Program-made: the position numbers and the translations under genes
In this document: piece after piece, positions 8,058-16,569 of the stretch
Numbering within the stretch: the first letter of the stretch is position 1
Layout: every line of letters starts with the position of its first letter
Source of the DNA: Solitalea agri
Lineage (GTDB): Bacteria; Bacteroidota; Bacteroidia; Sphingobacteriales; Sphingobacteriaceae
Length of the DNA: 64,000 bases
Direction of reading: 5' to 3'
Assembly: GCF_023914155.1 (NCBI RefSeq)
Contig: NZ_JAMWYS010000009.1
Span: forward strand, 1 to 64,000
The notes under the pieces: generated by a model
What the model was told of the DNA's origin: nothing
The model's database searches: none
The model's input: the letters and a program-made list of their open reading frames with translations, nothing else

Positions 8058-10469
8058 TTATTTTCTAATTTCGGCACCTAGCTTTTCAAAACCGGTCACT
8101 AATTTTTGCATTACTGCATCAATTTGTTTATCAGTCAGGGTTTTCTCCTCATCCTGAATAACAAAGCTTAATGCATACGATTTTTTACCATTTGGCAATT
8201 TGTCGCCCTCGTATTTGTCAAAAATATTAACCTCTTTCAAAAGGTTCTTCTCGGTTTGAAACGCCAGTTCTTTTAACTGCGCAAAATTCAATGAGCTATC
8301 AAGCAACATTGATAAATCGCGACGAACGGCAGGGAACTTAGCCACTTCTTTATATTCAGCTTTATTATTTAACTGAACTTTAACCATGTACTCCCAATTG
8401 AAATCAGCAAAGTAAACAGGCTTATCAATATCCATTTTCTTCAAAATGGTTTTACTCACCTGGCCAAACTGCACAATAACATTCTTTCCTTTTTTGTAGG
8501 CCAAAGCTTCTGAAAATAAGTCATTCTTAACAACTTCAGATGATGCTACAGCAACCTTTAGCTTAGTTAAAATTGCATCTACAAAGCCTTTCAACTGGTA
8601 ATAATCAGCGCTGTCTTTTAAGGCATTCCACTGCTCAATTTCTTTACGGCCGGTAATAAACAATGCTAATTTAGATTCTTCAGCAAAGTTACCTTCAACC
8701 TCTTTGTAAATTTTACCGAACTCATATAACTTCAAATCGGCGTTTTTACGATTTTGATTGTAGGCAATAGCCTCTAAGCCCGAAAACAATAAAGTTTGAC
8801 GCATTACATCCAAATCACTGCTCAATGGATTTAACATCGCCACATTTTCATCAGGATTGATGGTGGTTGTTAAATGACTATAAGCTGATTTGGTTAATGA
8901 ATTAGACATGATCTCATTAAAACCATTTGAAGTAAAGAAATCAGCAACTGCATGTTGCAATTTCTCACGATCAGGTTTTACAGCAAACGATAAGGAAGAA
9001 TTCAATACCGTTGGAATTTCGATATTGTTATAACCGTAAATACGTAAAATCTCTTCGATTATATCCACCTCACGAGTAACGTCCACTTTGTTGGTTGGTA
9101 CGCTTACTTTTAAACCATCTGCGTTTTCAGCAAGAATTTCGATTCCTAAAGCCACTAAAATCGACTTAATTTCATCAATAGAAAGTTGCTTACCTATTAA
9201 ACGGTGAATGTTTTTATATGAAACTTCTATCTCTGCTTTTTGAATTTTAGTTGGATAGATATCGATCACATCCGAAGAAATTGAACCGCCAGCCACTTCT
9301 TTTATCAATTGTGCAGCACGTTTCAAGGCATAAACCGTTGCATCCGGATCTGTACCGCGTTCGAAACGGAAAGAAGAATCAGTCTTTAAACCATGTCTTT
9401 TCCCTGTTTTACGAACAGAAACCGCATTAAAGTAAGCAGATTCAAGGAAGATCGCTTTTGTACTTTCATTTACTCCCGAATGTAATCCACCGAAAACTCC
9501 GGCAATACACATTTCTTCTTCAGCATTACAGATCATCAGATCTTTTGAAGACAAGGTACGCTCAACACCATCAAGGGTAATGAATTTCTCTCCTTCAATT
9601 GCATCACGCACAATAACTTTATTGCCTTTTATCTCAGCAGCATCAAAAGCATGTAATGGTTGCCCCGTTTCATGCAATACATAATTGGTCACGTCAACTA
9701 CGTTATTGATCGGACGAACACCAATTACACGAAGTTTATTTTGCAGCCAATCAGGTGAATCTTTAACTGTAATACCTGAAATAGTAACTCCTGAATATCG
9801 CGGACAAGCCTCGTGATCAATCACTTCTACCGAAATGCTTAACTCTTTATTATCAACTGCAAAGTTATCTACCGAAGGAAGTATCACTTTACTTTTTAAA
9901 ACAGCAGCGATATCCTTAGCAACGCCAATATGAGAAGCGGCATCAACCCTATTCGGGGTCAAACCTATCTCAAAGCAATAATCATCTTCAATTTTAAAGT
10001 ATTCTCTGGCCGGCATTCCAATTGGAGCATCTTCCGGAAGCACCATAATACCAGCATGAGATTCTCCCAAACCAATCTCATCTTCGGCACAAATCATTCC
10101 TTCAGAAACTTCTCCACGGATTTTAGCTTTCTTAATTTCGAAAGGCTCACCTGATGAAGGATGCACTGTACAACCAACAGTTGCTACCACTACCTTTTGG
10201 CCCGCTGCAACATTTGGAGCTCCGCAAACAATATCTAATTCGCGTTCACCTCCAACATTTACTTTGGTTACACTTAATTTATCGGCATTTGGATGCTTAT
10301 CACGAAAAGTCACATGCCCAATTACCAATCCTTCCAATCCGCCCGGAATGGTTTGTATTTTCTCAAGGCTTTCAACTTCTAAACCTGTATTGGTAAGAAT
10401 CTTTGAAATTTCCTCGGGACTTAATTCTGTATTTATGTATTGTTTTAACCAGCTATAAGAAATTTTCAT
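8058..10469 (-). CDS. pheT: Phenylalanine-tRNA ligase beta subunit
   Basis: The protein has 803 residues, full length. Domains in order: N-terminal lobe (MKISYSWLKQYINTELSPEE), tRNA-binding OB fold at about 40-150 (DIVCGAPNVAAGQKV), B3/B4 editing region (about 210-390, GQPLHAFDAAEI), B5 (about 400-480), the catalytic-like core (about 485-690), and a C-terminal ferredoxin-like anticodon-binding domain (FPAVRRDLSMLLD). It pairs with PheS, which is not in the window, to charge tRNA-Phe. The upstream gap has no clear -7 box. Confidence 0.97.
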   Translation of the reverse strand: MKISYSWLKQYINTELSPEEISKILTNTGLEVESLEKIQTIPGGLEGLVIGHVTFRDKHPNADKLSVTKVNVGGERELDIVCGAPNVAAGQKVVVATVGCTVHPSSGEPFEIKKAKIRGEVSEGMICAEDEIGLGESHAGIMVLPEDAPIGMPAREYFKIEDDYCFEIGLTPNRVDAASHIGVAKDIAAVLKSKVILPSVDNFAVDNKELSISVEVIDHEACPRYSGVTISGITVKDSPDWLQNKLRVIGVRPINNVVDVTNYVLHETGQPLHAFDAAEIKGNKVIVRDAIEGEKFITLDGVERTLSSKDLMICNAEEEMCIAGVFGGLHSGVNESTKAIFLESAYFNAVSVRKTGKRHGLKTDSSFRFERGTDPDATVYALKRAAQLIKEVAGGSISSDVIDIYPTKIQKAEIEVSYKNIHRLIGKQLSIDEIKSILVALGIEILAENADGLKVSVPTNKVDVTREVDIIEEILRIYGYNNIEIPTVLNSSLSFAVKPDREKLQHAVADFFTSNGFNEIMSNSLTKSAYSHLTTTINPDENVAMLNPLSSDLDVMRQTLLFSGLEAIAYNQNRKNADLKLYEFGKIYKEVEGNFAEESKLALFITGRKEIEQWNALKDSADYYQLKGFVDAILTKLKVAVASSEVVKNDLFSEALAYKKGKNVIVQFGQVSKTILKKMDIDKPVYFADFNWEYMVKVQLNNKAEYKEVAKFPAVRRDLSMLLDSSLNFAQLKELAFQTEKNLLKEVNIFDKYEGDKLPNGKKSYALSFVIQDEEKTLTDKQIDAVMQKLVTGFEKLGAEIRK

Positions 10470-10651
10470 TTGTTTCAGCGCTTTTAGGCGAAGCGCAAAA
10501 GTAGGAAAAAAAACGGTTTACGACGAAACAGTCGGCAATCTTCAGTATGCAGATGGCAGCAGGCAGTCAACGAGCGCCCTTGATTTTAAATTTATAATTG
10601 AGTAATGCATCGTTTACCCTTATCTATTCACCATTCTCATTCAATACTTCT

Positions 10652-10671
10652 ATTTAGATTAATTACAAATA
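10652..10671. promoter_or_regulatory. Candidate operator, copy 1
   Basis: ATTTAGATTAATTACAAATA lies just upstream of the -33 box. It matches the second copy at 10711-10730 at 18 of 20 positions. The imperfect ATTT...AAAT dyad resembles an iron-regulator site. The regulator is not identified. Confidence 0.45.
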
Positions 10672-10673
10672 AT

Positions 10674-10704
10674 TTTGCTGGATTAAATTTGATTTATACT
10701 TTTG
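10674..10704 (+). promoter_or_regulatory. Promoter of the siderophore-type receptor (TTTG-N19-TACTTTTG)
   Basis: The -33 box TTTG is at 10674-10677, the spacer is 19 bases, and the -7 box TACTTTTG is at 10697-10704. This is an exact match to the Bacteroidota consensus. Confidence 0.85.
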
Positions 10705-10710
10705 CGCTTA

Positions 10711-10730
10711 ATTTAGATTTAATACAAATA
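10711..10730. promoter_or_regulatory. Candidate operator, copy 2
   Basis: ATTTAGATTTAATACAAATA lies at the predicted transcription start and is a near copy of the element at 10652. The two sites bracket the promoter, as expected for repression. Confidence 0.45.
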
Positions 10731-10740
10731 GTACTTCAAT

Positions 10741-13200
10741 ATGAACTCCAATATCTACAAATCAACCTCTCTAGCATATGCATTGAGCTTTATGCTGATA
10801 TTATTTTTAGGCTTCAATGCGCAGGCACAAATCAAAAACGGTATTATTTCTGGAACAGTTAAAACCAGTGATGGAAATCCTGCTGCTTCTGTTAACATAA
10901 GTCTAAAAGAATTAAATAGAGGAACCTTTACCAACGAATCGGGTTTCTTTCAGTTAAAAAACATTAAAGAGGGTTCTTATACAATAATAGTAAGTTTTGT
11001 AGGCCTAAGTACACAAGAAAAAGCTATAACGGTAACTGCAGGTCAAACATCAACAGTTGAAGTAACCTTAACAGAAACTGCCGGTAAACTAGCCGAAGTA
11101 GTGGTAACCGGAGCAAAAGGAGTTAACAAAAAGCCTGTTACAATCGGTAAAATCGAAATAGCTCCTATGGATCTTCCTCAAGCAGTAGCAATTGTGGATA
11201 GCAAAGTTATTGAACAACAACAGGTAAATAAATTAAGTGACGCCATTAAAAATGTAAATGGTGTGACTTTAGGTACCACAAGAGGAACTACCTCTGAAAC
11301 ATTTATTGCGCGTGGCTATGCCCTTGGAGCTAATAATATTTTTAAAAATGGCGCCCGTTCTAACTCTTCTGTCATTCCTGAAGCAAGTACTCTTGAACAA
11401 GTTGAGGTGCTAAAAGGAAGTTCTGCTCTTTTGTTCGGAAACGTTACGTCAGGTGCAGTTATTAATATGGTTACCAAACAACCTAAGTTTAATTTTGGTG
11501 GTGAAGTTTCGATGCGTACTGCCAGCTATGATTTTTACAAACCTATAATTGACGTTTACGGACCAATTAGTAAGAAAGTAGCATTTAGAGCAATTTCTAC
11601 GTATGAGCATTCAAAAAGTTATAGAAACTCAATTGAATCAGAACGTATCTATGTAAATCCATCTATTTTATACAAAATCACTAATAAAACTGATGTATTG
11701 GTTCAAGGAGATTATTTAAATGCAGATTTAACCCCTGACTTTGGAATTGGCACAATAAGTAATGGTGAAACAAGTAGTATTCCTACCACTATTGCTCGTA
11801 ACAGTACATTTAACGCACCATGGGCGTACAACAAAGCAAAACAAACTACAGCCAATGCAACAGTAAATCATCAGTTTAATGATATTTGGAAATTAAACGG
11901 TCAGTTGTCGTATCAAAACTTTGACCGTAATTATTTCTCAACAGAACGCATTCAAGCAGATCGTAATGGAGACTGGGACAGAACCCTAACACGTACTAAA
12001 ACGAATGAAAACTATTATACTTCACAGCTAAACTTAACAGCTGACACAAAAACGGGAAAGATTGAACATAAGTTATTAGTTGGTGCAGATGCTGAACGTT
12101 ATAATAATATCACCTATACGTTCAAGAAATTTGTAGCAGCATACGACAAGATCAATCTTTTTGAGCCATCTAAATACACTTTACGTACCGATATGCCGGT
12201 TACCTCTGATTCATTAAGAACAGAAGTTCCGACTAACCGTTTTGGCATTTTTGTTCAGGACCTGGTTTCGATATCTGAAAAAGTTAAAGTGCTGGCAGGC
12301 TTAAGATGGTCGTATCAGAAAGTAATTACCGGTGATGTTTACAATTTAGCATCTGGAAATCAAACAAAAACTACCACTCCTGATAAGGTAGATAAAGCCT
12401 TTTCACCAAGATTTGGTGTTGTTTACCAGCCCTTAAAATCAACTTCAGTATTTGCAAGTTACTCGAATAACTTTGTGCCTAACTCAGGAGTGGATATCAA
12501 TAATAACAACCTTGATCCATCAACTATTGACCAATATGAAATTGGTGTAAAGAATGATTTCTACAATGGTCGCTTATCTGTAAACGTTACTGTATATAGA
12601 ATTGTTAACAGCAATTTAGCTCAAATGGCACAATTTAAAGCCGATGGAACTGCCAATTCAGATGCAAACGTTAAGGAACTTACAGGAGAGACCACCAGTA
12701 AAGGTGTTGAAGTTGATGTAACCGGAACAATTGCCAAAGGTTTAAATTTCATTGCAGGCTATAGTTATAATGATATGCGCTATACCAAAACCCTTGCAGA
12801 ACAAAAAGTAGTAGGCAGCTTTTTTGAAGGTGACCGTTTAGTAAACATGCCTGCTCATACTGCTAACGGTACTATTTTCTATAGTTTTTCAAATTCGCTC
12901 TTAAATGGCTTGAGAGTTGGTTTCTCAAGTTTCTATACAGGAGAGCGTAATTCAGGATGGAATAACACCTATGGCTATGTGCCACCAAAATCGCCTAAAG
13001 ATCAACCTAAAAACCGCTTATTTGCTGTCGATGGCTTCACCACCTTTGATCTGTCATTGGGTTACACCTACAAGAAATTATCAATCTTAGGAAAAGTATC
13101 AAACATTACCAATGAATTGAATTATATCGTTCACGAGAACTATAGTGTTAATCCAATAGCTCCTCGTCAGTTTACTACTACTTTGGCTTATAAATTCTAA
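10741..13200 (+). CDS. TonB-dependent siderophore receptor
   Basis: The protein has 819 residues. The signal peptide ends at AQAQ. A CarboxypepD_reg-like domain at about 30-120 (GTVKTSDGNPAASVNIS) is followed by a plug domain at about 140-250 (SDAIKNVNGVTLGTTRGTTS; LEQVEVLKGSSALLFGN, the siderophore-receptor form) and a barrel ending TTLAYKF. The barrel contains typical FhuE/FoxA-like segments (KVLAGLRWSYQKV, SPRFGVVYQPLKSTSVFASY). It should import an iron-siderophore complex. The gene after it encodes a PepSY membrane reductase, a common partner for ferric siderophores. The start at 10741 fits the promoter and signal peptide. Confidence 0.92.
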   Translation: MNSNIYKSTSLAYALSFMLILFLGFNAQAQIKNGIISGTVKTSDGNPAASVNISLKELNRGTFTNESGFFQLKNIKEGSYTIIVSFVGLSTQEKAITVTAGQTSTVEVTLTETAGKLAEVVVTGAKGVNKKPVTIGKIEIAPMDLPQAVAIVDSKVIEQQQVNKLSDAIKNVNGVTLGTTRGTTSETFIARGYALGANNIFKNGARSNSSVIPEASTLEQVEVLKGSSALLFGNVTSGAVINMVTKQPKFNFGGEVSMRTASYDFYKPIIDVYGPISKKVAFRAISTYEHSKSYRNSIESERIYVNPSILYKITNKTDVLVQGDYLNADLTPDFGIGTISNGETSSIPTTIARNSTFNAPWAYNKAKQTTANATVNHQFNDIWKLNGQLSYQNFDRNYFSTERIQADRNGDWDRTLTRTKTNENYYTSQLNLTADTKTGKIEHKLLVGADAERYNNITYTFKKFVAAYDKINLFEPSKYTLRTDMPVTSDSLRTEVPTNRFGIFVQDLVSISEKVKVLAGLRWSYQKVITGDVYNLASGNQTKTTTPDKVDKAFSPRFGVVYQPLKSTSVFASYSNNFVPNSGVDINNNNLDPSTIDQYEIGVKNDFYNGRLSVNVTVYRIVNSNLAQMAQFKADGTANSDANVKELTGETTSKGVEVDVTGTIAKGLNFIAGYSYNDMRYTKTLAEQKVVGSFFEGDRLVNMPAHTANGTIFYSFSNSLLNGLRVGFSSFYTGERNSGWNNTYGYVPPKSPKDQPKNRLFAVDGFTTFDLSLGYTYKKLSILGKVSNITNELNYIVHENYSVNPIAPRQFTTTLAYKF

Positions 13201-13224
13201 TCAGAATCAATAATAAAACTATAC

Positions 13225-13252
13225 AACCGGGTCATTTTCCAGTGACCCGGTT
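13225..13252 (+). terminator. Hairpin between receptor and PepSY gene
   Basis: A 10-bp stem, aaccgggtca with tgacccggtt, and an 8-base loop. The T tail is weak, so it may act as a partial terminator or mRNA-stability element inside the operon. Confidence 0.6.
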
Positions 13253-13266
13253 TGCTTATAAATAAC

Positions 13267-14487
13267 ATGAAAGTATTTTTTCGAAATATCCACCTCTATT
13301 TAAGTCTCAGTGCCGGACTCATCATCTTTATTTCTTGTTTAACAGGAACCATTCTTGTTTTTGAAGAAGAACTGGAGCATTCGTTACATCATAACCGCTA
13401 TTTTGTAACAGAAAGTGGTTCTCGTTTACCATTAGACCTGCTAGTAAAAAATGCTGTTCAAAGTACTCCAAAATCAAAACTAGCATCGGTTAAAGTGTAT
13501 GAAGAGGAAGCTAGAACCATTGAGGTAAGTATATCGGTACCCGAAAAGAATAAAAAAGAGGAAGCAGGTAAATCTCAACCTAAGAAAGAAGAGCCAAAAG
13601 CAGAAAAAGGCACTAAATCAAAAGAGAAAAAACCTGAAAAGCGTAAACCTACTTTAACTGCTTATGTGAATCCATATACAGGCAACATAATTGAAGTTGT
13701 AAACCGTCGTGATTCATTTTTCTTTACTGTTGAATCTATTCACCGTTGGTTATTGGGAGGTAAAGACAGCATTGGAAACCTTTTAACAGGCATTTCTACC
13801 TTCATTTTCTTCTTCATTTTAATAACAGGTATCATTTTATGGTGGCCTAAAACGAAAAAGATTTTTTACCAACGCCTAAAAATTAAGTTTGATGGTAACT
13901 GGAAACGTTTAGTTCACGACTTACATATTGTAACCGGATTTTACCTTTCCCTCTTTCTGATCATTATTTCGTTAACAGGTCTTGTAATGGCTTTTAACTG
14001 GGTAAACAAAGGTATTTTCACCCTTACGGGCAGCAAGATGGAAAACCCGGAACCTCCAACTGTGGTTTATCAAAAAGATGCGAAGCACCTTTCTATTGAT
14101 GAGGTATACAGTACCGTGCTCAAAGAAGTTAAATCAGCTGAATCATTTAACATTCGTATTCCAAAAGATTCTGTTAGCACTTTTAGCGTAAACGTTTTAC
14201 CTGAAAACACTATTGAAACCGCCGGAGATAATTATTTTGTTAATCCTTACAATGCAGCAATTGTAGGAGTACAAAAATTCTCAGATAAAAATCAAGGACA
14301 AAAAATCAGGGCAATCGTGAAACCTTTGCATACAGGTGCTCTTTATGGTTTACCGACAAAGATCATCAGCTTTTTAATATGCTTGTTGACATTATCATTC
14401 CCGGTAACCGGGGTTATAATGTGGTTAAACCGATTAAAGATTGATAAAAAGAAAAGTTCGAAATCGTCGATAGTAGAAACAGCATAA
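13267..14487 (+). CDS. PepSY-associated membrane protein, likely ferric-siderophore reductase
   Basis: The protein has 406 residues from the ATG at 13267. The frame opens at a TTG at 13252, but that lies in the hairpin. There are four transmembrane segments: near residues 12-35 (LSAGLIIFISCLTGTILVF), at about 180-205, 225-250 and 365-390. Two PepSY-type periplasmic regions are present, the first interrupted by a Lys/Glu/Pro-rich linker of about 40 residues (EEPKAEKGTKSKEKKPEKRK). Conserved histidines (NRYFV region, IHRWLLGG, VHDLHIVTG, KPLHTGALYG) could bind haem. The family reduces iron from siderophores in the periplasm. It lies 66 bases behind the receptor. Confidence 0.88.
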   Translation: MKVFFRNIHLYLSLSAGLIIFISCLTGTILVFEEELEHSLHHNRYFVTESGSRLPLDLLVKNAVQSTPKSKLASVKVYEEEARTIEVSISVPEKNKKEEAGKSQPKKEEPKAEKGTKSKEKKPEKRKPTLTAYVNPYTGNIIEVVNRRDSFFFTVESIHRWLLGGKDSIGNLLTGISTFIFFFILITGIILWWPKTKKIFYQRLKIKFDGNWKRLVHDLHIVTGFYLSLFLIIISLTGLVMAFNWVNKGIFTLTGSKMENPEPPTVVYQKDAKHLSIDEVYSTVLKEVKSAESFNIRIPKDSVSTFSVNVLPENTIETAGDNYFVNPYNAAIVGVQKFSDKNQGQKIRAIVKPLHTGALYGLPTKIISFLICLLTLSFPVTGVIMWLNRLKIDKKKSSKSSIVETA

Positions 14488-14489
14488 TA

Positions 14490-14523
14490 GAACGGAGCCT
14501 AATTACAGGCTCCGTTCTCTTTA
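14490..14523. terminator. Bidirectional terminator between PepSY gene and radC
   Basis: An 11-bp perfect stem, gaacggagcct with aggctccgttc, and a 6-base loop, between convergent stop codons. Confidence 0.8.
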
Positions 14524-14526
14524 TAA

Positions 14527-15228
14527 TCACAGTTTGCCTTCATCAGCAAAACTAAAATACCCGCCATTGGTAATAATCAAATGATCCATAACTGATATAT
14601 CCAATACAGCACCTGCGCTTTTGAGTTTAGCGGTTAAGACCAAATCTTGCTGGCTTGGTTTAAGGTTACCTGAAGGATGGTTATGGACAAGCACTACATT
14701 TGATGCAGTATGCTCAAGAGCCAGTTTAAAAATAATCTTTGGATCGGCGATAGTGCCAGTAACGCCTCCCTTACTGATATTTTGAACAGAAAGTAAGCGA
14801 TTAGATCGGCCTAAAAAAACAACCCAGAACTCTTCATGATTTAAATCAACGAGATAAGGTCGCATAAGTTGATAAGTATCTTTACTGCATACAATTCGTT
14901 GAATTTTACTTGCGTCCTCTTCTTTTCTTCTCCGGCCTAACTCTAAAGCCGCCAAAATGGATATCGCTTTCGCTTCGCCAATACCGTTAAAACGGGTAAG
15001 TTCTTTAATATTCAGTTTTGCCAAGGCATTTAAATCATTATTCAGTGCATTTAATATATGCTTGCTTAAATCAACGGCGCTTAATTTTGGTGTACCTGAA
15101 CCTATTAAAATGGCTATCAATTCAGCATCGCTCAGGCTCTGTCGGCCCTTAAGCATCATTTTCTCACGCGGACGATCGTCTTCGGCCCATGCTGTAATGG
15201 GCATTTTTTTGTTATAAAGGTTTTCCAT
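14527..15228 (-). CDS. radC: RadC family protein (JAB/MPN+ domain)
   Basis: The protein has 233 residues from the ATG at 15228. A longer frame up to 15303 overlaps the terminator of the preceding gene, so it is rejected. An N-terminal helix-hairpin-helix-like part (NGIGEAKAISILAALELGRR, about 81-100) is followed by a JAB domain with the metallo-isopeptidase-type motif HNHPSGNLKPSQQD (182-195). The biochemical role of RadC is still unclear, and the old DNA-repair assignment in E. coli was withdrawn. The length is normal. Confidence 0.93.
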   Translation of the reverse strand: MENLYNKKMPITAWAEDDRPREKMMLKGRQSLSDAELIAILIGSGTPKLSAVDLSKHILNALNNDLNALAKLNIKELTRFNGIGEAKAISILAALELGRRRKEEDASKIQRIVCSKDTYQLMRPYLVDLNHEEFWVVFLGRSNRLLSVQNISKGGVTGTIADPKIIFKLALEHTASNVVLVHNHPSGNLKPSQQDLVLTAKLKSAGAVLDISVMDHLIITNGGYFSFADEGKL

Positions 15229-15252
15229 AGATGTATATTGTTCATTAAGATG

Positions 15253-15288
15253 GCAAAAAAAAGAAAAAGCAGAACTCAAAAGCTCTGC
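15253..15288 (-). terminator. Terminator of the small membrane protein gene
   Basis: On the minus strand, stem GCAGA/TCTGC is followed by a long T-rich tract. It lies 27 bases after the stop at 15315. Confidence 0.65.
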
Positions 15289-15314
15289 CTTAACTAAACT
15301 CAATAATTATCTAA

Positions 15315-15617
15315 CTAATGTCTTCCTTTCCCGTCTAACCCCTTCAGCGATTTATATCTTTTTTCGTTATTTCTATACATCCACCATCCAGCAAACAATC
15401 CACAGAAAACATATACCGGCACTCCTACATAAACCCTAATCATAAGGTACTCATCCATGTCATCAATTCCTTTAATAAGATCGTACCCGATAACAATAAG
15501 AATGATGGGAATCACATACTGAAAAAGCCCAATTCTAATGGCAAATCGCCATTTATTTTCTTTCCTTTCTTTTTCCCATTTGCGCAAAAAAGCAAAGTCA
15601 TTTTTGGGTTGAGGCAT
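15315..15617 (-). CDS. Small two-helix membrane protein, unknown function
   Basis: The protein has 100 residues from the ATG at 15617 (MPQPKNDFAFLRKWE). The open frame upstream to 15656 adds a hydrophobic stretch not expected in such proteins. Two membrane helices are seen, at about 30-48 (YVIPIILIVIGYDLI) and 60-80 (VGVPVYVFCGLFAGWWMY), with basic termini. No family was recognised. It has its own terminator. Confidence 0.65.
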   Translation of the reverse strand: MPQPKNDFAFLRKWEKERKENKWRFAIRIGLFQYVIPIILIVIGYDLIKGIDDMDEYLMIRVYVGVPVYVFCGLFAGWWMYRNNEKRYKSLKGLDGKGRH

Positions 15618-15692
15618 ATAGAGAGTATTAAGAATTAGAGAGTTAAAAATTAGCAAACATTTTCAAAAATTGAAAGACAAAAAGTTTACCAA

Positions 15693-15717
15693 ATAAAAAA
15701 ACGCCTTTAAAGAGGCG
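15693..15717 (-). terminator. Terminator of the SDR gene
   Basis: Stem CGCCT/AGGCG is followed on the minus strand by TTTTTTTATTT, about 40 bases after the stop. Confidence 0.75.
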
Positions 15718-15755
15718 CTCATCACATTATTTTTTTTCGGATTGAATCAGCTAAC

Positions 15756-16460
15756 TTATGGAGTGGTAGTAGCTACCGGAATAATCTTCCCGTTAAAAAA
15801 CTTATGACCTGTTATAGCAAAATCGGCAATGTACTTACCCATTTCAAAGGCTAAAACCGGGGCTTGATAACCAGGGAATGCTTTTTCCAGCATTTCGGTT
15901 TGTGCTGAGCCTAAGGCCAGGCAGTTCACCTTGATCTTTTGCTCTTTCAGTTCCTCAGCGAGGCATTCGGTGAGATTATGCAGGGCCGCTTTACTAGCTG
16001 AATACGACACCAGACCTGGAAACTTAACACTTCCCTGAAAACCTCCCATGCTGCCAATATTTAAAACATGGGCATTCTCTGAAAAATAAGGCAGTAACTG
16101 TTGAATCATCCGGATGTGCCCATACAAATTACTGTGCATCATGTGGTCGAAATCGGTGATGTTTAATTCAGCAAACGGTTTATTGATCAGTTCTCCAGCA
16201 TTGTTTATTAGGATATCAACTTTACCAAAAATCTGCTTAACAAATGGCAACAAGCCTCCTTCATAGTCACCTGAAAAAATATCGAATGCAATGGCATATA
16301 GTTTAGAACCAGGGTTAAGCTGTTCATTTATTCCGGCCAACTTAGCCAGTCGCTCTTCAGTGCGGGCCAATGCAATTATGTTCACATTTGAATGTGCTGC
16401 CAGTTCAAGAGCGGCTTCAAAGCCTACTCCACTACTGGCTCCGGTTATGATAATGTTCAT
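15756..16460 (-). CDS. Short-chain dehydrogenase/reductase
   Basis: The protein has 234 residues. An N-terminal Rossmann glycine motif (ITGASSGVGFEAA, TGxxxGxG) is present, as is NNAG at about residue 90. The catalytic Ser/Tyr/Lys are in NIGSMGGFQ (about 132) and YSASKAALHN (about 149-153). It would use NAD(P)H to reduce or oxidise an unknown carbonyl or alcohol. It has its own promoter box and terminator, so it is probably transcribed independently of the aromatic hydroxylase upstream. Confidence 0.9.
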   Translation of the reverse strand: MNIIITGASSGVGFEAALELAAHSNVNIIALARTEERLAKLAGINEQLNPGSKLYAIAFDIFSGDYEGGLLPFVKQIFGKVDILINNAGELINKPFAELNITDFDHMMHSNLYGHIRMIQQLLPYFSENAHVLNIGSMGGFQGSVKFPGLVSYSASKAALHNLTECLAEELKEQKIKVNCLALGSAQTEMLEKAFPGYQAPVLAFEMGKYIADFAITGHKFFNGKIIPVATTTP

Positions 16461-16476
16461 GTTTTAGTTAGTAAAA

Positions 16477-16564
16477 GGTCCATAGTTGATAGACCATGGA
16501 CCATAATTTTCTTTGCAAAGATAACAGAACAAGACCAATGGACTATCGACCATGGTCTATGAAC
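16477..16564. repeat. Imperfect inverted repeat of GGTCCAT/CTATGG words
   Basis: GATAGACCATGG (16488-16499) and CCATGGTCTATG (16550-16561) pair at 11 of 12 positions. The flanks repeat the same words (ggtccatag, aatggacta). The block straddles the SDR promoter and looks like a short intergenic repeat element. Confidence 0.5.
16516..16523 (-). promoter_or_regulatory. -7 promoter box (TATCTTTG) for the SDR gene
   Basis: An exact TAnnTTTG match on the minus strand, in the loop of the repeat block, 55 bases upstream of the SDR start. Confidence 0.5.
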
Positions 16565-16569
16565 TTAAT

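Noticed and set aside
15229-15303. A longer RadC N-terminus
   Set aside because: It overlaps the terminator of the preceding gene, and the ATG at 15228 gives the normal family length.
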